IMG/VR virus record: IMGVR_UViG_3300022752_000106
Coordinates: 1-50,638 of that record
DNA from: a virus
Reading direction: 5' to 3' (one strand)
Length of the DNA stretch: 50,638 nucleotides
The translations under genes and the position numbers were made by a program. The notes beneath the pieces were generated by a model. That model was not told where the DNA came from and did not search any database. It saw only the letters and a program-made list of their open reading frames with translations. This document shows, in pieces, positions 42,094-48,643 of the stretch (positions within the stretch are counted from its first letter, which is position 1; every line of letters begins with the position of its first letter).

Positions 42094-42109
42094 TTTTGTT
42101 TTATAATTT

Positions 42110-42325
42110 TTATTCCTTAGGTAATTTACTTACTAAAGTCACAAACACAGTATCACAATCAATATCACTATTCATTTCAGTAAGTGTGATTTCAAAATCA
42201 GTATTCTGAATTAAACTATTCACTTGATTAATAATGTTTTTCATTTTTACTTTATAGTCTTCAATATTATCATTTATATCAATATCAAACAACGTTTCAT
42301 TAACTAATTCATTTACATTTTTCAT
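42110..42325 (-). CDS. 71-aa acidic early protein
   Basis: MKNVNELVNETLFDIDINDN, then helix and strands with Asp-rich stretches and the end VSKLPKE, whose last codons form AAGGAATAA with the stop. Not recognised. Confidence 0.55.
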   Translation of the reverse strand: MKNVNELVNETLFDIDINDNIEDYKVKMKNIINQVNSLIQNTDFEITLTEMNSDIDCDTVFVTLVSKLPKE

Positions 42326-42350
42326 TTTTTATCTTTTTAATTATACAATC

Positions 42351-42360
42351 AATATACGAA
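42351..42360 (-). promoter_or_regulatory. early-type promoter box TTCGTATATT
   Basis: 25 nt before the start at 42325; TTGTATAATT follows. It touches the stop of the next gene (42361). Confidence 0.6.
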
Positions 42361-42480
42361 TTAATCTTCAATAAACTTATTCCTATGTTTATCTTTTCTA
42401 GTATACTTTTTTCTATTCCTGTATATGTTAGGACGTGTTGCTTGATTTATCTCTTCCTGAGTAACAATTATTGTTTTCAT
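42361..42480 (-). CDS. 39-aa basic early protein
   Basis: ATG at 42480 opens MKTIIVTQEEINQATRPNIY, followed by RNRKKYTRKDKHRNKFIED. Longer starts (42498 and 42594) are open, but the box TTCGTATATT at 42503-42512 would fall inside or too close to them, so 42480 is chosen. The Arg/Lys-rich C-terminus suggests nucleic acid binding. Confidence 0.5.
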   Translation of the reverse strand: MKTIIVTQEEINQATRPNIYRNRKKYTRKDKHRNKFIED

Positions 42481-42502
42481 TTCATTTTCTTTTTTCATTT
42501 TC

Positions 42503-42512
42503 AATATACGAA
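42503..42512 (-). promoter_or_regulatory. early-type promoter box TTCGTATATT
   Basis: 22 nt before the start at 42480; no second TATAA element follows. Confidence 0.5.
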
Positions 42513-42514
42513 AA

Positions 42515-43152
42515 ATGTTTGATGAAAAATATTCCTTAAGCAGTATGATAGCCTGCAATTTCCTTGCAAGCTTTTTTTGTTGATTTCCTGACAATGAACA
42601 TCCGTGACGATTTCCGTGTTTTGTAGGTCCTGGGGATACTTTTGTGCCCTTAACGCTGTTGCTATCCGTTACCCGTTTCCATGACGAAGAACATCATTTT
42701 GTTCCCGTATACATATGTGAAAGATATGAAAGGTAATTCAGGTTTCCAACTATTTTTTACTATTTTTTACCCCCCTTTCCCCCGTTTTTCACGTAGGGGG
42801 ACGGGGGGTTCACGTTTTTTGTATATACTTTTGGAAAGGTTTAAAAAAGACGTGGACGATGAAGGGGGGGGTTAGACACACCGTTTTTTCACACCCTCCA
42901 TTGTAAAACACACTTGTCACATACTATATGATAATTTTCGTTTTGTTGATGATTATCATTGATGATTTGCATTCCCTATGTTGATGTTCATTCCACACAT
43001 GGGTTCAACATTGACGATTCCTATTTGCGATTATCTGTTGGTGATGTTCATTTTTGACGAATTCCATTGACAATGTTCGTTCGCGTTTTTTACACGTTGA
43101 TTTTCGTTTTTTTGATGATGATCATTGACGATATTCATTGGTGATTTCCATT
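42515..43152. other. gene-free block with G/C runs, hairpin and degenerate GATGATT/TTCATT words
   Basis: About 640 bp with no believable gene. 42751-42770 holds two copies of TATTTTTTAC; 42770-42808 holds C6TTTC5 facing G5ACG6, a long GC hairpin; 42863-42871 holds a run of G. From about 42950 to 43150 the plus strand repeats words such as TTGATGATTATCATTGATG, GATGTTCATT, TTGACGATT and GATGATCATTGACGA in varied form, giving local inverted repeats (ATGATTATCAT). It is the second unusual non-coding block and may be an origin or regulatory site. Confidence 0.7.
42770..42808. other. long GC hairpin C6-TTT-C5 / G5-AC-G6
   Basis: An 11-bp G:C stem with a small internal mismatch and a 12-nt loop (GTTTTTCACGTA), in a genome otherwise near 30% GC. 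It could also form G-quadruplex-type structures on one strand. Confidence 0.7.
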
Positions 43153-43308
43153 TTAATATCCAATCAATTCATTCAGGTATTCTCCTGTCAATTTTCCATT
43201 TCGTGTTATTTCATAATTCGGATCCATTCCTACTTGTTCCACATAGTATATTAATTTTTCTATTGAACTGAACTCCTCTACAAAATAATCACAATCTAAA
43301 CTATACAT
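43153..43308 (-). CDS. 51-aa early protein
   Basis: ATG at 43308 opens MYSLDCDYFVEEFSSIEKLI, then YYVEQVGMDPNYEITRNGKL and TGEYLNELIGY. The strand-helix-strand pattern ('xYExxxNGKxTGEyLxELI') recalls small phage proteins of unknown role. Confidence 0.6.
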   Translation of the reverse strand: MYSLDCDYFVEEFSSIEKLIYYVEQVGMDPNYEITRNGKLTGEYLNELIGY

Positions 43309-43335
43309 CTTTTTCTTTCTTTTTATTATACACTG

Positions 43336-43345
43336 AATATACGAT
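43336..43345 (-). promoter_or_regulatory. early-type promoter box, variant ATCGTATATT
   Basis: 27 nt before the start at 43308; CAGTGTATAAT follows. Confidence 0.5.
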
Positions 43346-43361
43346 CTCTATTTTATGTTTT

Positions 43362-43583
43362 TTAGTCCTCTTTTGGTAAAGAAACATTATCAACAAATTC
43401 ACATACTTCATCAAATAATGCTGCGTCATCAATTGAATATCCTGATTTGCTTCGTAATTCACAATCTATAAGTTTACCTGAATCGTTTAACCATTCTTTA
43501 TAGATTAGTACTCCTTCTGTTGGGTGTTGAAGGATAAAAACATTTTCTGTTACTTGTTGTGATGTTTGATTTAAAATTTCCAT
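43362..43583 (-). CDS. 73-aa early protein
   Basis: MEILNQTSQQVTENVFILQH, strands VLIYKEWLNDSGKLIDCELR, and an acidic helix ending DNVSLPKED. The end is GAGGAC + TAA, a variant of the recurring stop signature. Not recognised. Confidence 0.55.
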   Translation of the reverse strand: MEILNQTSQQVTENVFILQHPTEGVLIYKEWLNDSGKLIDCELRSKSGYSIDDAALFDEVCEFVDNVSLPKED

Positions 43584-43609
43584 TTTTTCTTTTTTTTATT
43601 TATACATTT

Positions 43610-43619
43610 AATATACGAA
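43610..43619 (-). promoter_or_regulatory. early-type promoter box TTCGTATATT
   Basis: 26 nt before the start at 43583; AAATGTATAA follows. Confidence 0.6.
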
Positions 43620-43644
43620 ATCTTTTTTATATCTCTTATTCCTT

Positions 43645-43941
43645 TTATCTACTTTTTACTGATTCAATTACTGATGTACCTGAGTTAATCATTGCTATAA
43701 CTTCATCCCACCCTTCTTCATCTGCGGCCCATTCAATTTCATGTTTTTCATTTTTCATTTGCCAATTTGATACTGCATATCCCATTCCATCTAATTTAAA
43801 ATCTCCATTATCATTTTTTCTAAATCTTAAATGTCCAACATTATCACACATACATGATACTGTTTTGAATATTACTTCTCTTGCTCCTCCTTTAATAGCT
43901 AGTTTTGGTTGGTTTCTTCTTAATTCTACATACTTACTCAT
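43645..43941 (-). CDS. 98-aa early protein
   Basis: MSKYVELRRNQPKLAIKGGA, then VIFKTVSCMCDNVGHLRFRK with a CxC pair, DGDFKLD-like strands and an acidic WAADEEGWDEVIAMINSGTS end. No family recognised. Confidence 0.55.
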   Translation of the reverse strand: MSKYVELRRNQPKLAIKGGAREVIFKTVSCMCDNVGHLRFRKNDNGDFKLDGMGYAVSNWQMKNEKHEIEWAADEEGWDEVIAMINSGTSVIESVKSR

Positions 43942-43969
43942 AACCTTTATTTTTTTAATTTATACATTT

Positions 43970-43979
43970 AATATACGAA
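43970..43979 (-). promoter_or_regulatory. early-type promoter box TTCGTATATT
   Basis: 28 nt before the start at 43941; AAATGTATAA follows. Confidence 0.6.
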
Positions 43980-43995
43980 AGATATTTTAATAAAC

Positions 43996-44214
43996 TTAGT
44001 CCTCTATTTCAATCCATTCTTTGAAAAGAAAACTAACAGAACCATTCCCAAATTGAACTTGAATAATATCATCATCAACATTATCATCCACAATGTCTAC
44101 CTCAAATACTTCACCTTGTAATACTTTCTCCTCTTCCATTATTGGTTCTTCATCAAGATCAAATCCAATACAACACTCAATAAATCGTTCTTCTAAAAAT
44201 TTAATTTTACTCAT
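43996..44214 (-). CDS. 72-aa highly acidic early protein
   Basis: MSKIKFLEERFIECCIGFDL, then long Asp/Glu/Val stretches (EVDIVDDNVDDDIIQVQFGN) and FKEWIEIED. Strong net negative charge, reminiscent of DNA-mimic or enzyme-inhibitor early proteins, but no specific similarity was seen. The end is GAGGAC + TAA. Confidence 0.55.
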   Translation of the reverse strand: MSKIKFLEERFIECCIGFDLDEEPIMEEEKVLQGEVFEVDIVDDNVDDDIIQVQFGNGSVSFLFKEWIEIED

Positions 44215-44235
44215 GTCTTTTTTTTAATTTATTGT

Positions 44236-44245
44236 AATATACGAA
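44236..44245 (-). promoter_or_regulatory. early-type promoter box TTCGTATATT fused to a hairpin
   Basis: 21 nt before the start at 44214; joined directly to the hairpin at 44245-44266. No second TATAA element follows. Confidence 0.55.
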
Positions 44246-44266
44246 AGCCCTCTTAATTGAGGGCTT
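44245..44266 (-). terminator. hairpin directly upstream of a promoter box
   Basis: Stem AAGCCCTC / GAGGGCTT, loop TTAATT; located just after the stop of the gene at 44272. Confidence 0.7.
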
Positions 44267-44271
44267 CCTTT

Positions 44272-44607
44272 TTAAATTTTATCTTTAAACATCAATATCA
44301 ATTTATCTTCAAGTCCTGAATCTCTTAGGTTTTTTTCTTCTTCATCAATCAACTTATCTAAATCAATACCTAAATCTTTTAATTGTGATTTGAATTGTTT
44401 ATATCTTTCATAGCTTGAATCAACATCAATTCCTAAAAACTTAATATCTTTAACATCAATACCTATTTCTAAATCAGCACTAACACTACCATCTTTACAT
44501 TCATAAATGAATGCTTGGTGGTGTAATGTCATTTCAATTGCATCATTGTTTCCTAATTTTACTTCTGTTTCGAATCCAACCATTAATGTTTTGCTTGTAA
44601 TTTTCAT
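44272..44607 (-). CDS. 111-aa early protein
   Basis: Beta-strand N-terminus (TLMVGFETEVKLGNNDAIEM, HHQAFIYECKDGSVSADLEI) and helical C-terminus (KQFKSQLKDLGIDLDKLIDE). The alternating strands might form a barrel; no family recognised. Confidence 0.55.
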   Translation of the reverse strand: MKITSKTLMVGFETEVKLGNNDAIEMTLHHQAFIYECKDGSVSADLEIGIDVKDIKFLGIDVDSSYERYKQFKSQLKDLGIDLDKLIDEEEKNLRDSGLEDKLILMFKDKI

Positions 44608-44655
44608 AACTTTTTCTTTTTTTTAATTTAATTTATTTTCTCTTTTCTTACTTTC

Positions 44656-44665
44656 AATATACGAA
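44656..44665 (-). promoter_or_regulatory. early-type promoter box TTCGTATATT
   Basis: 48 nt before the start at 44607, the longest spacing in the series; no clear second element. Confidence 0.5.
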
Positions 44666-44688
44666 ATCTTTTTTATATCTTTTATTCC

Positions 44689-44922
44689 TTAATTTGCTCT
44701 TATTACTAAATTTAAAGGTATATCAAAACCATCCGGATCAATAACAGGTACAAATTCATTTTCATCTTCATCAAACACATATTCAATATCTAACCAATCT
44801 GTAACATCACAATCTTCAACATTCATTACTAATTTTGCTTGTGTTCCACAATCTGAGAGTATAATACCATAACCACAACAATTTGAATAGGTATAATAAC
44901 CGTGAATTTTTTCTTTTAACAT
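44689..44922 (-). CDS. 77-aa acidic early protein
   Basis: MLKEKIHGYYTYSNCCGYGI, then ILSDCGTQAKLVMNVEDCDV and DEDENEFVPVIDPDGFDIPL. Four cysteines (CC, C, C) may bind a metal. Not recognised. Confidence 0.55.
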   Translation of the reverse strand: MLKEKIHGYYTYSNCCGYGIILSDCGTQAKLVMNVEDCDVTDWLDIEYVFDEDENEFVPVIDPDGFDIPLNLVIRAN

Positions 44923-44943
44923 ATTTTCTTTTTTATTTACTTC

Positions 44944-44953
44944 AATATACGAA
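44944..44953 (-). promoter_or_regulatory. early-type promoter box TTCGTATATT
   Basis: 21 nt before the start at 44922; no second element. Confidence 0.55.
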
Positions 44954-44969
44954 ATCTCTTTTATATCTT

Positions 44970-45125
44970 TTAGTCCTCTAATTCTTCAATAACACTTTTT
45001 ATTGTTCCTTGTAAATAACCAATAATATAAGCATATTCTTCACTTTTAGTAGTAAACATTTTATCAGTATCAATGATAGATTTTTTTAATAGTTCTACTA
45101 ATCTTTTTTTTTCTTTTTTTGTCAT
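44970..45125 (-). CDS. 51-aa helical early protein
   Basis: ATG at 45125 opens MTKKEKKRLVELLKKSIIDT, then MFTTKSEEYAYIIGYLQGTI and KSVIEELED. Its second half resembles the 46599-46832 product (IIGYLQGTIKSVIEEL against TVGFLQGSINGTISFL), so the two are probably paralogues. The end is GAGGAC + TAA. Confidence 0.6.
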   Translation of the reverse strand: MTKKEKKRLVELLKKSIIDTDKMFTTKSEEYAYIIGYLQGTIKSVIEELED

Positions 45126-45143
45126 ATCTTTTTATTTGAATGA

Positions 45144-45153
45144 AATATACGAA
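45144..45153 (-). promoter_or_regulatory. early-type promoter box TTCGTATATT
   Basis: 18 nt before the start at 45125; no second element. Confidence 0.55.
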
Positions 45154-45169
45154 ATCTTTTTTATATCTT

Positions 45170-45637
45170 TTATTCCTCTACTTTAATTGCAAAATATATT
45201 TTTACTCTCAAATGGTTTCCGTCACTTGCATTTCCAACAACAACACCATCAATCACTGAAAATGCATGACCTTTCTTGATGACGAGGTATTTTCCTTTAG
45301 GGTATTTTTCAATAAACATTGACAATGTTATGTTTGTTGGTTTACCACCATTCTTTTGATGTCTTGCTGAACCTGGATACATTAGGTTTTCTTTTGGTAT
45401 AACTGAATATGGAATACCTTTGATATTATCCATCCATGAACTAAGTTTCAATGCAGTATTGAATGTGCCTTTTCGTGGTTGTCTTTTTAATTTATCTGCT
45501 GCAAACTTATGTGCAACGTCATATTCTAATCCAAATGTTGAAGCGATTGCTCTAACTACACAATCGTTATTTTCACCTTTAGCAATTGCACTTTCGTTGT
45601 ATCCAACAATGTGATCTGCTGAACAAATACTTTTCAT
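45170..45637 (-). CDS. papain-like fold protein, possible cysteine peptidase
   Basis: The 155-aa product starts MKSICSADHIVGYNESA. GENNDCVVRAIASTFGLEYD (about 21-40) sets a cysteine at the head of a long helix, and YPKGKYLVIKKGHAFSVIDG (about 113-132) puts a histidine at a strand start, as in papain-like (C39/NlpC-type) proteins; NASDGNHLRV could supply the third residue. Such Cys...His proteins are seen in phages of varied hosts. The ATG at 45637 is preferred over one five codons upstream because of promoter spacing (23 nt). Activity is inferred from the motif order. Confidence 0.6.
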   Translation of the reverse strand: MKSICSADHIVGYNESAIAKGENNDCVVRAIASTFGLEYDVAHKFAADKLKRQPRKGTFNTALKLSSWMDNIKGIPYSVIPKENLMYPGSARHQKNGGKPTNITLSMFIEKYPKGKYLVIKKGHAFSVIDGVVVGNASDGNHLRVKIYFAIKVEE

Positions 45638-45660
45638 AACCTTTCTTTTCAATTTACTGA

Positions 45661-45670
45661 AATATACGAA
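45661..45670 (-). promoter_or_regulatory. early-type promoter box TTCGTATATT fused to a hairpin
   Basis: 23 nt before the start at 45637; joined to the hairpin at 45670-45691. Confidence 0.55.
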
Positions 45671-45691
45671 AGCCCTCTTGATTGAGGGCTT
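45670..45691 (-). terminator. hairpin directly upstream of a promoter box
   Basis: Stem AAGCCCTC / GAGGGCTT, loop TTGATT, between the stop at 45717 and the next promoter. Confidence 0.7.
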
Positions 45692-45716
45692 CCTTTATTA
45701 AATTTCTATTTTACTA

Positions 45717-46100
45717 TTACAATCCTAATCCTTCATTGATTGATTGTATTACTTCTGATTCACTCGGTCCACATTCATCATCTTCTTCAACAATAAATTC
45801 ATCTAAACATGCTGTAATATGATCCATTGTTTCACTAACGTTAATACTTGCATCATCTATTTCAATTACATTTCCATATGTAATGCTAAATGTAACATCA
45901 TCCTTATCAACTAAATCACTTGCATTATAGTCTAGGGTTCGTTCAATTCTATCTGCAATTTCCTCTGCTAATTCTTGAGTGAGTCCTGCTTTTGTTCCGG
46001 ATTCAATTTGATTTATCAATGCTATTACTTTATCAATATCAACTTGTGATGATAATACTTTTGCTGCTTCTAACTGTTTTACTAATTCTTCTTTTTTCAT
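45717..46100 (-). CDS. 127-aa acidic early protein
   Basis: MKKEELVKQLEAAKVLSSQV, helical through LTQELAEEIADRIERTLDYN, then strands FSITYGNVIEIDDASIN and an acidic end FIVEEDDECGPSESEVIQSI. No family recognised. Confidence 0.55.
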   Translation of the reverse strand: MKKEELVKQLEAAKVLSSQVDIDKVIALINQIESGTKAGLTQELAEEIADRIERTLDYNASDLVDKDDVTFSITYGNVIEIDDASINVSETMDHITACLDEFIVEEDDECGPSESEVIQSINEGLGL

Positions 46101-46131
46101 AACTTTTATTTTTTTCTTTTTTATTTACTTT

Positions 46132-46141
46132 AATATACGAA
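46132..46141 (-). promoter_or_regulatory. early-type promoter box TTCGTATATT
   Basis: 31 nt before the start at 46100. Beyond it, AGGGCTTCC remains of a hairpin right arm whose partner arm is gone, a decayed form of the stem-loop cassettes. Confidence 0.55.
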
Positions 46142-46165
46142 ATCTATTTTAATTAAGGGCTTCCT

Positions 46166-46585
46166 TTATCTATCTTCAGTTGAAAATCCTGCTGAATCTA
46201 CTTTAGGTCCATTATCGATTATCATTTCAACTTTAATTTCACCATCTACAAAACGACTCAATTGTACTGTTTCAATTTTATCATCTTTTTCACATTCTGT
46301 TTTCAATTCATTTAACTGTTCTTCATTTTCTAATGCACCACAAATATAACCAGGTGAATCATAAAATCGAATTCGATATGAACCGTATGGATTTTTTAGT
46401 TCTTTGATTTCAAAATCATCTTCAGTTAATTCATTTAGTTTTTTATCTCCATCAATAATAGTTGCTGAATAATGGTAACCACAACTATTACAATTCACGT
46501 ATTCTTCTCCTGTTTTGTAGTAGAAATCATTGTATGCTTCTTGTCCACAATTTGGACACTCAATATAATCAATTACGCTTCCCAT
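46166..46585 (-). CDS. 139-aa zinc-ribbon early protein
   Basis: CPNCGQEAYNDFYYKTGEEY then VNCNSCGYHYSATI (cysteines at about 10, 13, 32 and 35) is a compact zinc ribbon. Beta strands follow (GSYRIRFYDSPGYICGALEN). No promoter box precedes it; the gene upstream ends 13 nt away, so it is co-transcribed. Likely nucleic acid or RNA-polymerase contact, but not recognised. Confidence 0.65.
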   Translation of the reverse strand: MGSVIDYIECPNCGQEAYNDFYYKTGEEYVNCNSCGYHYSATIIDGDKKLNELTEDDFEIKELKNPYGSYRIRFYDSPGYICGALENEEQLNELKTECEKDDKIETVQLSRFVDGEIKVEMIIDNGPKVDSAGFSTEDR

Positions 46586-46598
46586 TTTATTTTATTTT

Positions 46599-46832
46599 TT
46601 AAATTCCTAAATCTTTTTTAACAAAGTCCTCATCTTCTAATCGTTCTATAATCGCTAATGCTTCTTCATTTGCTAATTGTTCTTTTAGAAACGAAATAGT
46701 ACCATTGATCGAACCCTGCAAGAAACCAACTGTTCGAGCTAAATGTATATCTGGGTTGTTGAACATTTCATCTGATTCTTTTACTACTTTTTGTAGTTCT
46801 TCTATTACTACTTCAATTATTGCATTTTTCAT
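46599..46832 (-). CDS. 77-aa helical early protein
   Basis: MKNAIIEVVIEELQKVVKES, then ARTVGFLQGSINGTISFLKE and EALAIIERLEDEDFVKKDLG. Partly similar to the 44970-45125 product. It leads a two-gene unit with the zinc-ribbon protein. Confidence 0.6.
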   Translation of the reverse strand: MKNAIIEVVIEELQKVVKESDEMFNNPDIHLARTVGFLQGSINGTISFLKEQLANEEALAIIERLEDEDFVKKDLGI

Positions 46833-46856
46833 ATTTTTTTCTTTTTAATTTATTGT

Positions 46857-46866
46857 AATATACGAA
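46857..46866 (-). promoter_or_regulatory. early-type promoter box TTCGTATATT
   Basis: 24 nt before the start at 46832; no second element. Confidence 0.55.
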
Positions 46867-46882
46867 ATTTCTTTTAATAAGC

Positions 46883-47257
46883 TTATTCCTCTAATTTTTC
46901 TTTTAATATCTCTACATTGCTAGAATAATATTCATTCACTAACCAAACACCATCTCTATTTAAACAATAGATATATTCTACTCCACTTTCCCAACCTAAT
47001 TCAAATAAATGTTCAACTTTTAAATAACTAGTTGAATGTAAATCTTCACCTCTATCACGACAATATGCTACTGTATCTTCAGTTGATTCTCCTAATGAAC
47101 TGATATCTCCTAGTTCAATTAGTTTTTGTAATTTTTCTTTATCGTAGTGGTTGAATAATGTTTTACCTACACCATCAACATAACCATCAAAATGACAGTA
47201 AATTGAATTTACTATACCTGATTCGTTTTCAATTGCTATTCTACTTCTTGTACTCAT
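46883..47257 (-). CDS. conserved phage protein, MSTRSxI family
   Basis: The 124-aa product starts MSTRSRIAIENESGIVNSIY and continues CHFDGYVDGVGKTLFNHYDK then LIELGDISSLGESTED. This 'MSTRSxIxIxNxxG...CHFDGYxxGVGxxL' pattern is widespread in unrelated phages and plasmids with unknown function. A longer frame (from 47356) is open but includes the promoter region, so the internal ATG is used. The end GAGGAATAA is the recurring stop signature. Confidence 0.75.
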   Translation of the reverse strand: MSTRSRIAIENESGIVNSIYCHFDGYVDGVGKTLFNHYDKEKLQKLIELGDISSLGESTEDTVAYCRDRGEDLHSTSYLKVEHLFELGWESGVEYIYCLNRDGVWLVNEYYSSNVEILKEKLEE

Positions 47258-47278
47258 ATTTTCTTTTTTTATACACTC

Positions 47279-47288
47279 AATATATGAA
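47279..47288 (-). promoter_or_regulatory. early-type promoter box, variant TTCATATATT
   Basis: About 21 nt before the start at 47257; GAGTGTATAA follows. Confidence 0.5.
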
Positions 47289-47300
47289 ATTTCTTTTAAA

Positions 47301-47513
47301 TTATCTATTCCTTTTAAATAATAATTTCTCAACAGCTTCCATAATTTGGGTTTCATATTCTCTCTTCATTACTTCCTTAGGATAACCTTCAGGTAAATCA
47401 TCTAAATTATCTAATTGCCAATCTAAAAATTGTTCAATATCAAAATAATCCCAATCATCACTGATTCCGAGTAAACAATCTGCTGCCCATTCTATTTTTT
47501 CTGCTTTTTTCAT
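47301..47513 (-). CDS. 70-aa acidic early protein
   Basis: MKKAEKIEWAADCLLGISDD then WDYFDIEQFLDWQLDNLDDL and a Lys/Glu helix (KREYETQIMEAVEKLL). The 10-codon extension upstream is A/T-rich leader, so 47513 is preferred. Not recognised. Confidence 0.6.
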   Translation of the reverse strand: MKKAEKIEWAADCLLGISDDWDYFDIEQFLDWQLDNLDDLPEGYPKEVMKREYETQIMEAVEKLLFKRNR

Positions 47514-47545
47514 AACTTTCTTTTTCTTTCTTTTTTTATACACTC

Positions 47546-47555
47546 AATATACGAA
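47546..47555 (-). promoter_or_regulatory. early-type promoter box TTCGTATATT
   Basis: 32 nt before the start at 47513; GAGTGTATAA follows. Confidence 0.6.
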
Positions 47556-47571
47556 ATTTTTTTTAATAAGC

Positions 47572-47856
47572 TTATTCCTCTGTTGTAAAAAGTTCAATAA
47601 TAAAATTATCATCACTTTCAATAGCAGTGTCTTCTAATGCTATAAACACTTCTCTCAGTGTAGTTGCTTCTTCAATTGATGATATTTTTTCTTTCCAATC
47701 TCGTTCAAATCGACGAAACGATTCTACTTCAAATTCGATATCATCCATATCACTTAGTTCCTTAATGTACTGGAGTGAATATCCATATGAACAATCAAAT
47801 TCAGTGTCCATCCACTCTAGCAATTGTTTTTTTCCTCTTTCAAAATTAAATTTCAT
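47572..47856 (-). CDS. 94-aa acidic early protein
   Basis: MKFNFERGKKQLLEWMDTEF, then LQYIKELSDMDDIEFEVESF and a helical, acidic end (EDTAIESDDNFIIELFTTEE) whose final codons form GAGGAATAA with the stop. It starts 4 nt inside the upstream gene's end, so it is translated with it. Confidence 0.6.
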   Translation of the reverse strand: MKFNFERGKKQLLEWMDTEFDCSYGYSLQYIKELSDMDDIEFEVESFRRFERDWKEKISSIEEATTLREVFIALEDTAIESDDNFIIELFTTEE

Positions 47857-48056
47857 AATCCTAAATCTTTACGTTCTTCAATTAAATACTCTACTTGTTC
47901 AATTGGCATTGTTAACATTAATTGTCTTAACATTTGCCAATCCATTCCTACTTCTTTTAAAATGTGTTGCATTGTTTCACCATCCACTTCTATATCTTTG
48001 AGTACATCAATTATTAATTTAACTCTTTGTGGATTTTCTTTCATTTTTTCTGTCAT
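47853..48056 (-). CDS. 67-aa helical early protein
   Basis: MTEKMKENPQRVKLIIDVLK, then VDGETMQHILKEVGMDWQML and RQLMLTMPIEQVEYLIEERK. Helix-turn-helix-like spacing is possible but not convincing. The start at 48056 follows the AAAAGTT leader; the longer frame overlaps the gene upstream. Confidence 0.55.
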   Translation of the reverse strand: MTEKMKENPQRVKLIIDVLKDIEVDGETMQHILKEVGMDWQMLRQLMLTMPIEQVEYLIEERKDLGL

Positions 48057-48061
48057 AACTT

Positions 48062-48292
48062 TTATTTTAATTGTGCTGTTTCCATTAACAAATTGATAAT
48101 AATTTCGCATGATTCTTTTACATTGTATCCATGATTTACATAAAATTCAATGATGTCATTTATATCATCACACATATTGATTTCATCTTTAATTCCATCT
48201 ATGTACATTTTTGGATCTTCATGTTGAACTTGTTCAATGAATTCAATTTCATTTTCAATAATTAATTCCTTCAATTCTCTTAATTTTATCAT
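48062..48292 (-). CDS. 76-aa acidic helical early protein
   Basis: MIKLRELKELIIENEIEFIE, then EDPKMYIDGIKDEINMCDDI and SCEIIINLLMETAQLK. It lies 5 nt before the 67-aa gene and 12 nt after the 92-aa gene in a run of four genes served by one promoter box at 48607. Not recognised. Confidence 0.6.
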   Translation of the reverse strand: MIKLRELKELIIENEIEFIEQVQHEDPKMYIDGIKDEINMCDDINDIIEFYVNHGYNVKESCEIIINLLMETAQLK

Positions 48293-48304
48293 AACTTTTA
48301 TTTT

Positions 48305-48583
48305 TTACCAATGATTACCATTATTTCTTGATGGGTTTTGAGCAAATGCTTCCTTACACATCTGTTCTACATTGCTATCTTTAAATGAACCCCATGGAAA
48401 TATACCTTCATATGTACCATATTGGTAACCTACCAAGTTTACCTTTACAATCTCTCTTAATACTTCCATTTCCTCATCAGTTTCAGCTATTTGTCTTGCT
48501 GATATTGTTCGTAATTGACCATATCTATCACAACCGCTTGTTCTGTAATGTTTAACTAATTTTTCTACTAACATTTCTTTCAT
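48305..48583 (-). CDS. 92-aa early protein
   Basis: MKEMLVEKLVKHYRTSGCDR, then YGQLRTISARQIAETDEEME and GTYEGIFPWGSFKDSNVEQM ending NPSRNNGNHW. First gene of a four-gene unit. No family recognised. Confidence 0.6.
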   Translation of the reverse strand: MKEMLVEKLVKHYRTSGCDRYGQLRTISARQIAETDEEMEVLREIVKVNLVGYQYGTYEGIFPWGSFKDSNVEQMCKEAFAQNPSRNNGNHW

Positions 48584-48606
48584 AACTTTCTCTTTTTCTT
48601 ACTTGA

Positions 48607-48616
48607 AATATACGAA
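48607..48616 (-). promoter_or_regulatory. early-type promoter box TTCGTATATT fused to a hairpin
   Basis: 23 nt before the start at 48583; joined directly to the hairpin at 48616-48637; serves four closely spaced genes. Confidence 0.6.
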
Positions 48617-48637
48617 AGCCCTCTTAATTGAGGGCTT
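48616..48637 (-). terminator. hairpin directly upstream of a promoter box
   Basis: Stem AAGCCCTC / GAGGGCTT, loop TTAATT, 6 nt after the stop of the 251-aa gene; the same stem as at 44245-44266. Confidence 0.7.
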
Positions 48638-48643
48638 CCTTTT

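Noticed and set aside
42110-42325. Riboswitch or structured leader before early genes
   Set aside because: Leaders between box and start are only 17-48 nt and A/T-rich, too short for a known riboswitch class.
42681-42875. Plus-strand 64-codon frame across the GC hairpin
   Set aside because: It is driven by the C and G runs, crosses the hairpin and has low-complexity product; it opposes all neighbouring genes.
47258-47356. Upstream extension of the MSTRSxI protein
   Set aside because: It covers the promoter box and the end of the next gene; the family starts at MSTRS.
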